This document shows positions 6,514-10,802 of a stretch of 10,802 nt of DNA, in pieces; within the stretch, counting starts at the first letter, position 1, and each line of letters opens with the position of its first letter. This DNA is from Cyclostephanos tholiformis (taxonomy: Eukaryota > Bacillariophyta > Thalassiosirophyceae > Thalassiosirales > Thalassiosiraceae), in the NCBI GenBank assembly GCA_036939975.1, contig JALLPB010001750.1:1-10802 (forward strand), given 5' to 3'. The position numbers and the translations under genes are program-made. The notes beneath the pieces were generated by a model, which saw only the letters and a program-made list of their open reading frames with translations, was not told the DNA's origin and searched no databases.

Positions 6514-7211
6514 TCCGTCACATCGCAGCCTCGGCCACTTCAGCCTTGGCCTCTCCCACGTATCAAGCCGCCTCCGACATGATCATCTTGGCTTTCTTCT
6601 TCCTGCTCCGGCCCGGCGAGTACACCGATAACGACGGCGACCCATTTCGACTGGAAAATGTCCAACTTTTCATTGGCGACACTCGCCTCCCCATTCTGGC
6701 GGCCCCCGAGTGTGAACTCCGCCTCGCACGCTTTGCTTCCTTAACCTTCACCACACAGAAGAATGGAGTCCGCGGTGAGGTGATCGGCCTCGCCTGCTCG
6801 GGCGACCCATACTTATGCCCTGTCCAGGCCATCATCCGCCGTGTGCTTTACCTCCGAGAGCACACAGCTCCTCCTACTACCCCCTTGGCGCGGGTTTTCA
6901 ACACCCCCGACAAGGTTACGGCTTCGTACCTCACAGTTCAAATCCGCGACGCTGTCGCCGCCTGCGGGCCACACCTCGGTTTCCTTCCTACCGAGGTCTC
7001 GGCGCGCTGTCTTCGCGCCGCTGGCGCGACGGCACTCCTCCTGGCCCGCGTCGACCCCGACGTCATCCGCCTCATCGGCCGCTGGCGCTCGGACGAAATG
7101 CTCCGGTACCTCCACGTCCAAGCTTACCCTCTTATGCGCGATTACGCCCAGCGTATGCTTTCTGCTGGGTCTTATACGCTCATTCCCAATCACCTTGTTC
7201 CACAACGTTAA
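6081..7211 (+). CDS. Tyrosine recombinase of the retroelement
   Basis: This is a tyrosine site-specific recombinase expected to integrate the circular cDNA. Residues are counted from the TTG at 6081. The N-terminal SAM-like DNA-binding domain lies at about 19-105 (VSPGRATSNATAWSKWIAF). The catalytic domain follows, with Arg177 in FLLRPGEY (box I), Lys227 in FTTQKNG, Arg312 in RCLRAAGATALL (box II), GRW at 333-335, and nucleophile Tyr343 in MLRYLHV, nine residues after Arg334. The His usual at position -3 of box II Arg is Arg309 here. The frame is open from 6039 but has no ATG until 6387, inside the protein, so initiation is not conventional. It overlaps the RT ORF by 433 nt in the -1 frame. 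Frameshifting, a non-AUG start or splicing could supply it. The relic at 80-680 is a second copy of the C-terminal half. Confidence 0.9.
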   Translation: MSGLDPLTADRFRGDLSAAQATVLAGVSPGRATSNATAWSKWIAFTGELGVDPFLEAFQDKVPFLQIFAGRVHSGELAARGNPVKSRSAEDYVRHIAQTFLNMGAQDPRLDAAFHIDFRLQRTLRAWKQSDPAPLRVKPVPVTVIRHIAASATSALASPTYQAASDMIILAFFFLLRPGEYTDNDGDPFRLENVQLFIGDTRLPILAAPECELRLARFASLTFTTQKNGVRGEVIGLACSGDPYLCPVQAIIRRVLYLREHTAPPTTPLARVFNTPDKVTASYLTVQIRDAVAACGPHLGFLPTEVSARCLRAAGATALLLARVDPDVIRLIGRWRSDEMLRYLHVQAYPLMRDYAQRMLSAGSYTLIPNHLVPQR

Positions 7212-7283
7212 CGCCCCCTCCTTCGGCGTTCCTTTCTCCCGCCCACCCTCCCTTTGCCCTTTGGCCTGTGGCGGATCATGGCA

Positions 7284-7309
7284 CGACTCACAACCCAACC
7301 CGTGAGTCG
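7284..7309 (+). other. 3' stem-loop of the retroelement
   Basis: CGACTCAC (7284-7291) and GTGAGTCG (7302-7309) form a perfect 8-bp stem closing the loop AACCCAACCC, 72 nt after the recombinase stop. At the matching place the relic has AGTCAT (530-535) and ATGACT (541-546), a different sequence that is also able to pair. A smaller stem, AACGCC/GGCGTT (7210-7230), overlaps the recombinase stop codon. The role could be 3' end formation or recognition by reverse transcriptase. Confidence 0.45.
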
Positions 7310-7411
7310 GCCATTCCGTGGCTTAGGTGGAGCCTTCACTAGTAAAGCCCCCCTTTTTAGCCAACCACGTAAGTACCAATTAAGTAGCCTAAGAGAAAGG
7401 TACCAAGCGAC

Positions 7412-7428
7412 GACCAACTGAAGTGGCT
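7412..7428 (-). repeat. Possible 3' terminal inverted repeat of the retroelement
   Basis: GACCAACTGAAGTGGCT is present in identical form in the relic (661-677), and it is the last block the two copies share. Its reverse complement resembles the start of the intact element at 1213-1234. Being both the conserved end and the inverted partner makes it the best candidate for the 3' terminus. Confidence 0.45.
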
Positions 7429-7436
7429 GCGCCACT
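7422..7436 (+). other. Terminal palindrome at the 3' end of the retroelement
   Basis: AGTGGC-TGC-GCCACT is a perfect 6-bp stem with a 3-nt centre. Similarity with the relic ends inside it, at 7428. It may therefore mark the join between element and host DNA, the sort of short palindromic spot at which a tyrosine recombinase could act. This is inference. Confidence 0.35.
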
Positions 7437-7513
7437 GATGCGAGATGGTGATATTCTTCGTCTGGCCATCACTCCCAACAAGCCCGAACCCCTCTCACAC
7501 AAAAAAATCCACG
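7437..7513 (+). promoter_or_regulatory. 5' flank of the dehydrogenase gene, next to the retroelement
   Basis: Only these 77 nt separate the retroelement end from the chosen start codon at 7514. They contain CTCACACAAAAAAATCCACG just before the ATG, but no TATA-like box I can support. The core promoter or transcription start of the gene must therefore lie either in this short stretch or in the end of the retroelement. Confidence 0.3.
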
Positions 7514-9180
7514 ATGACGCGTAGTCGCGACCACCACGCCGCCACCGGCGATGCCGAAATCGGCGGCACCAGGGCCCCCGCGGCATCGTTCCTCCTCGGC
7601 CTTATCCTCCTCCTACATTCGCCAATGTTGACATGCGCGTTCACGACGTCGTATTTGTCCACGTCCGTCGTAGTCGAGGTCGTTCCCACCGCCGCCCGCC
7701 ATCATCGCGACGTCCGACGTCATCGCGGTATCCCACCCCCCGCGATGGGACTCGGTACCACCGACGACGAAGATGACTCCATTGTCAGACGCGGCATGAC
7801 GTCGATGTGGACATCGTCGTCTTCGTCGTTGTCATCGACGACCTCCTCGACCCGCCGCGACGTCCTCGTCGGCACCCTCCTTACGACGACTACGGCGATA
7901 CTCCTCCCCTCCCCCTCCCACGCGACCGACGAAGACGGCGGAAGGGGCATCGTGGTCGTCGCGGGCGCCACCGGCCAAACGGGACGACGCATCCTCGAGA
8001 AATTGGCGTTGTCGTCTGCTACGCCCGTAATCGCGGGCGTGCGCGACATCGACAGGGCGAAAAAGGCATTATCCGAATCGAGCACCGTTATCAGGGGTGC
8101 GATGGTACAGAGGGTGAATTCCGTCTCGTCCGCCGTTGGCGGTGGCGACGTGACGTTGAAACACCTCGACGTTGCGTCCGACACGATCGACGAAATGACG
8201 AATACACTGATGGGAGCGAATTCATTGATAATCGCGGTTGGATTCGTGCCCGGCAATCCATTGAAAATGAACGCCGCTGCGCACGAGGTCGACAACGTCG
8301 GTACATGCAAGCTGATCGTGAGTATTTATATTTGTCGTTTGGTTCGGGGGAGCATTGTCATTCGAAAGTCCTTGCTTGCTCGGAAGGGTCCTGACGCGGG
8401 GTATGTGAGGGGTGGGGGGGGGGGGGGACATGGTCAGGGGGGGGATGTTCTGGGTTGAGGGGGCTTGCAAATGCATCTCTCGGCATACTCCATACCCCCG
8501 TTATGAAACGCGCCTCGGTTCTTTTTTGGTATTCCGACTGGACGGGGTGGTTAGGTTGGCCGGGGTTTTCGTTTCTTTCTTTTATCCCCTCTTTCGTTTT
8601 CGTGGATTCGTCGCTTACACTTCCTTTGGCCGTGGATTCGTGGCTTACACTTCCTTTGGCCGTGTATTGCCCCACGTCCACATCCGCCCTCGTCATATTT
8701 TTGCCCCCTCTTCCTTTTCGTCTTTTTCGTTGATGCGATTTTGTTCTCCCCGATTTCTTATTTGTTTTTCGACATGAATGAAAAAAGGATGCCGCCAAGG
8801 CCGCGGGCGTAAAGAAGGTGGTCATGATATCCTCCATCCTCTCCAACGGACGCGCTTGGGGACAGGAAAAATCCCCCGGCTTCGTCGTAACGAACGCCTT
8901 CGGCAACGTCCTCGATGAGAAGATAGTCGCCGAACGTCACCTGCGCGACTCGGGCCTAGATTACACCATCGTGCGTCCGGGGGGGTTGAAGTCCAAGCCT
9001 CCCACGGGCGCATTGCGCATTAGTCCCGAGGACACGCTGAACGCCGGGGAGATATCGAGGGACCTCGTGGCGGACGTATGCGTCGCTTGCCTCACGGACG
9101 TGAAGGCGAGGAACAGGGTATTGGAGATCATCGAGGATGCGGAGAGCGAGCCACGCGCCTTTAACGGGTTGATCATGTGA
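7514..9180 (+). CDS. Plastid-targeted atypical short-chain dehydrogenase/reductase
   Basis: Two exons (7514-8317 and 8788-9180) encode 398 residues. The enzyme family is an NAD(P)-binding Rossmann fold of the atypical SDR / NmrA-like group; its substrate is unknown. The dinucleotide motif is VVVAGATGQTG (147-157), and conserved later parts are VVMISSI (279-285), NAFGNVLDEKIVAE (306-319) and YTIVRPGGL (327-335). The leader has three parts. A hydrophobic ER signal (about 24-40) ends at C-A/F (41-43), the diatom plastid cleavage motif. A Ser/Thr/Arg-rich transit region (43-113) follows. Then come twin Arg (114-115), a hydrophobic run (117-131) and SHA (135-137), resembling a Tat signal for the thylakoid lumen. 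I prefer the ATG at 7514 to the in-frame one at 7445, which adds 23 residues before the signal. The gene is convergent with the minus-strand gene. Confidence 0.88.
8318..8787 (+). other. Intron of the dehydrogenase gene
   Basis: Donor GTGAGT (8318-8323) follows the ATC codon at 8315-8317, and acceptor AAAAAAG (8781-8787) precedes GATGCCGCC. Both exons stay in phase 0, and the joined protein reads through the expected SDR stretch (TCKLI, then DAAKAAGVKK). A T-rich tract lies upstream of the acceptor. At 470 nt it is long compared with the roughly 100 nt common in diatoms. It carries a run of 14 Gs (8414-8427), a run of 8 Gs (8437-8444) and a 30-nt tandem repeat. Reading on without splicing hits a stop at 8456-8458. 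Confidence 0.88.
8601..8660 (+). repeat. 30-bp tandem duplication in the intron
   Basis: Two adjacent 30-nt units (8601-8630 and 8631-8660) both begin CGTGGATTCGT or CGTGGATTCGTGG and end CTTACACTTCCTTTGGC. They differ at one base (8612 C, 8642 G), and a further CGTG starts a third unit. The single difference suggests a recent duplication. Confidence 0.9.
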
Positions 9181-9257
9181 GAAACTCTCCTGGGGGGGGA
9201 CGCGAGACATGACTCGGTGTTGTTCAATAGGATATGGAAAGCTAGCAAATTTACACT

Positions 9258-9494
9258 TTAGTAGAAAATGATAATGATTTTATTAAAAGTTGTGAAGTCC
9301 CAGCAAAGCCAGGGATAGATGAGTTTTCCACCAAGAAATTCCGAAGATGTGTAAACCAATATTGGCTGCAATCTAGAGATGCCGGCTGCATCCCTCTGCA
9401 GCATACGCTTCAAATCCAGCAAATAATACATCATAATATTATGTTGTCTTGCGCATTCCAAAAGACTATGCAGCTGCACTTGGAAGGAGAGCAT
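9258..9494 (-). CDS. Unrecognised 78-codon ORF
   Basis: A minus-strand frame starts with ATG at 9494. It contains an amphipathic-looking start (SFQVQLHSLLECARQHN) and stretches such as YYLLDLKRMLQRDAAG and GGKLIYPWLCWDF, more protein-like than the surrounding AT-rich DNA would give by chance. It ends in an Ile-rich tail just before the stop, typical of reading into non-coding DNA. It may be a fragment of a larger gene or mobile element, or spurious. I recognise no family. Confidence 0.2.
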   Translation of the reverse strand: MLSFQVQLHSLLECARQHNIMMYYLLDLKRMLQRDAAGISRLQPILVYTSSEFLGGKLIYPWLCWDFTTFNKIIIIFY

Positions 9495-9775
9495 GTAAAA
9501 TAAAAAATATTATTTTATTTGATACAACTACTCCATCATGAACATGCCCCCTCAGTGCAACGAGGTACAAAAGGCACCGTCACATAACACAAATAGCACA
9601 CTTGGACCCCTCCAACCTACAGAGCAGCGGGGAGACCCCGCATGGCAAACTGATGTTTAATGGGTGGAATTATGAAGTATGAAAACGCAAATCGGATATC
9701 GAAGGCCTACACGGAATGTCGTTTTACTCTCACAAGAATCAATGAAATATACCACCCCCAATCCTGTTGATTGGC

Positions 9776-9840
9776 AACTTTTTCCCCATTTTCCCCCTTT
9801 TCCCTCTTTTGCCCTTTTTCTTTTTGCGAAAAAGAAAGGG
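9776..9840. repeat. Polypyrimidine tract with adjoining hairpin
   Basis: From about 9776 to 9825 the plus strand is almost only C and T, in alternating blocks of Ts and Cs. It runs directly into CTTTTT-GCG-AAAAAG (9820-9834), a 6-bp stem that CCC (9812-9814) and GGG (9838-9840) can extend past a bulge. It lies between the two convergent genes and could affect 3' end formation or transcript collision. Low-complexity slippage is a sufficient explanation. Confidence 0.6.
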
Positions 9841-9956
9841 TAATTTCGTACAGTTTCGAGATGGGAAGAGCGATGGGAAGCGAGGGTCAGAAAAACGAAC
9901 AAAATCCGTCGTATCATTCCGCCCCCCCCACCCCCCCCGCCTCGAAAGCAGGAGGG

Positions 9957-10373
9957 TTACCAATCGCAGGGTTTGGAAAACACAAACTCACATACCGCCT
10001 TTTTACCCTTGGATCCCTTGCCGTTTTTGGACGACTTGGATACGAACTTGGTCGGTTTTCGCGATATCGTCGGCCTGCGCGTTTTCGCGGGCTTGCCCGT
10101 ACTCGTCGGCTTCCCCGTCGTGGGGGTGCTCGTTGGTTTCGGTGTAAAGGTGGTGGGTGACGAAGTCGGAAGGGAGGTTGGCCTTGCGGTCGTCGGGGAT
10201 GAAGTCGGCACCGCGGTCGGCGCCGCAGTCGTCGGAAATGAAGTCGGAAACGAAGTCGGAAATGAAGTCGGAGATGTAGTCGGCTGAGCGTCGGCGGCCG
10301 GCCAACGGCCGAATGATACTAGCACCGCCGAGGACAGGAGGGCGATGGATCGTCGGGAGGGCCTGCTGATCAT
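9957..10373 (-). CDS. Secreted Pro/Thr-repeat protein
   Basis: Read from the ATG at 10373, the frame gives 138 residues. An N-terminal signal peptide (SIALLSSAVLVSF core, cleavage likely after ADA at 27-29) is followed by Pro-Thr repeats of the form PTSFPT, PTTAAPT and PTSSPT (about 31-95). A basic tail rich in Ser, Lys and Gly comes next (KSSKNGKGSKGKK). Such PT-rich stretches are common in secreted or wall-associated, probably O-glycosylated, diatom proteins; the exact role is unknown. I chose 10373 because it puts the hydrophobic core at residues 9-21; the in-frame ATG at 10496 would add 41 residues without a signal. The last residues (VCEFVFSKPCDW) may be intron: GTATGTGAGT lies at 9995-9986 right after AAGGCG, so the true 3' exon could lie further left. 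Confidence 0.65.
   Translation of the reverse strand: MISRPSRRSIALLSSAVLVSFGRWPAADAQPTTSPTSFPTSFPTSFPTTAAPTAVPTSSPTTARPTSLPTSSPTTFTPKPTSTPTTGKPTSTGKPAKTRRPTISRKPTKFVSKSSKNGKGSKGKKAVCEFVFSKPCDW
10231..10283 (-). repeat. 12-bp repeat encoding SFPT units
   Basis: Four 12-nt units starting GTCGGAAATGAA (plus strand; 10231, 10243, 10255, 10267), then GTCGG, differ at one or two bases each. They encode the PTSFPT run of the Pro/Thr-repeat protein. More degenerate units extend to about 10145. The near identity of the first three suggests recent expansion by slippage. Confidence 0.85.
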
Positions 10374-10802
10374 GATGATTTCGGTGGCCCTTCTTCTTGC
10401 TGGAGGGCGTTCGGTCCTGCTGGGGGGATCGATTGTGACGGTCTCATTATCACGATAAACTCCCCCAAAGAGCTCAGCCCTCATAAATAGCCTCACAGGC
10501 GCTTCTAATCTTGTTAATAATAATAGATAGGATATAGATTATTATCATTCCGTAATTTTTTTGGCGGGGCTTCGATCTAATCTTTATGTCATATTCGGGG
10601 CTATTTTATTCATAGAGTCCTGCTATGCAACATTCGCCATAATTCTTTCTCTTCGTATTAGGTCCTACACATCGTATGTAGTTAGCACTTGACTCATGAG
10701 GGCAATTTTAATGGAAAAATTGTTCAAGAATAATGTTTTTAAATGGATTCTTACGGAAAACCCATTTCACTGCACGGACAAAAAAAAGGGTGAATTCACG
10801 AA
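10374..10802 (-). promoter_or_regulatory. Upstream region of the Pro/Thr-repeat gene
   Basis: AT-rich non-coding DNA lies upstream of the minus-strand gene. On that strand, CTATTTATG (10490-10482) is a TATA-like element about 110 nt before the start codon. TGACTCATGAG (10691-10701) contains a bZIP-type TGACTCA core. Neither is more than a candidate. I see no other gene, RNA or repeat up to the end of the window. Confidence 0.3.

Larger units (their letters stand above)
1212..7436 (+). mobile_element. DIRS-like tyrosine-recombinase retrotransposon, full length
   Basis: The element encodes, in order and on one strand, a small hydrophobic ORF, a Gag-like protein, reverse transcriptase with RNase H, and a tyrosine recombinase. 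The RT-RNase H-recombinase combination, with no aspartic protease or DDE integrase and no long terminal repeats seen, defines the tyrosine-recombinase (DIRS, PAT, Ngaro) retrotransposons. These integrate as circles through the recombinase and leave no target duplication. The 3' limit rests on the alignment with the relic, which stops at about 7428-7436. The 5' limit is inferred from short inverted ends (1213-1234 against 7412-7428) and from the abutting MITE. All three large frames are open, so the copy may be young. I saw neither long ITRs with an internal complementary region nor split direct repeats, so the subfamily is undecided. Confidence 0.85.
9181..9956. other. Region between convergent genes
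   Basis: This holds the 3' flanks of both neighbouring genes. I see an AT-rich hairpin AAATAAAA/TTTTATTT (9498-9505 and 9513-9520), a GC hairpin GCGGGG-AGA-CCCCGC (9627-9641), a polypyrimidine tract (about 9776-9826) and two runs of eight Cs (9922-9929 and 9931-9938). A minus-strand frame at 9258-9494 is listed separately. No canonical poly(A) signal can be assigned with confidence to either gene. Confidence 0.5.

Noticed and set aside
7445..7513. In-frame upstream ATG at 7445 as the start of the dehydrogenase
   Set aside because: It would put 23 extra residues before an already long region preceding the signal peptide, and it lies 10-20 nt from the retroelement end. The ATG at 7514 gives a more usual leader, although the upstream one cannot be excluded.
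9739..9963. Minus-strand frame with Lys-rich stretch KKKKGKRGKRGKMGKK
   Set aside because: The Lys run is only the translation of the polypurine side of the pyrimidine tract.
10374..10496. In-frame ATG at 10496 as the start of the Pro/Thr-repeat protein
   Set aside because: It would bury the signal peptide 41 residues inside, and a TATA-like element overlaps that start.

Overview
The window looks like nuclear DNA of a diatom, probably centric. Three things suggest this. One gene (7514-9180) carries an ER signal peptide ending in a C-A/F cleavage motif followed by a transit-peptide-like stretch, which is the diatom type of plastid presequence. Another gene, on the minus strand, encodes a secreted Pro-Thr repeat protein of a kind common in diatoms. 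The larger gene is interrupted by a spliceosomal intron. I cannot name the species from sequence alone.

Left half (1 to about 7436): mobile DNA. From about 80 to 680 lies a decayed, 5'-truncated copy of a tyrosine-recombinase (DIRS/PAT/Ngaro-type) retrotransposon. It keeps only the C-terminal half of the recombinase and the 3' terminal region, with an in-frame stop and strong loss of CpG. At 681-1211 sits a candidate non-autonomous DNA transposon of about 0.52 kb. It is flanked by TTAA on both sides, has inverted repeats of about 60-70 bp, and is filled with a dozen copies of a palindrome centred on CCAAATGCATTTGG. From about 1212 to 7436 there is a full-length relative of the relic with intact frames. 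In order these are a leader with two hairpins, a 60-codon hydrophobic small ORF, a Gag-like ORF ending in a CCCH zinc finger, a reverse transcriptase-RNase H ORF, and a tyrosine recombinase ORF.

The retroelement's expression signals are unusual. The RT ORF is in the same frame as Gag, separated only by one UGA and 24 open codons, within a stretch that can fold into nested and crossing stems. The recombinase frame has no ATG before its N-terminal domain and lies in the -1 frame relative to RT. Together these suggest one long polyprotein made by stop readthrough followed by a frameshift or other recoding, which is inference only.

Right half (7437-10802): host genes. The retroelement ends fewer than 90 bp before the start codon of a two-exon gene for an atypical short-chain dehydrogenase/reductase. 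Its leader has three parts (ER signal, plastid transit region, Tat-like thylakoid signal). Convergent with it, on the minus strand, is a gene for a small secreted Pro/Thr-repeat protein with a Lys/Ser-rich tail and a possible 3' splice donor. The 0.78 kb between the two genes holds AT-rich and GC-rich hairpins, a long polypyrimidine tract and one unrecognised ORF.
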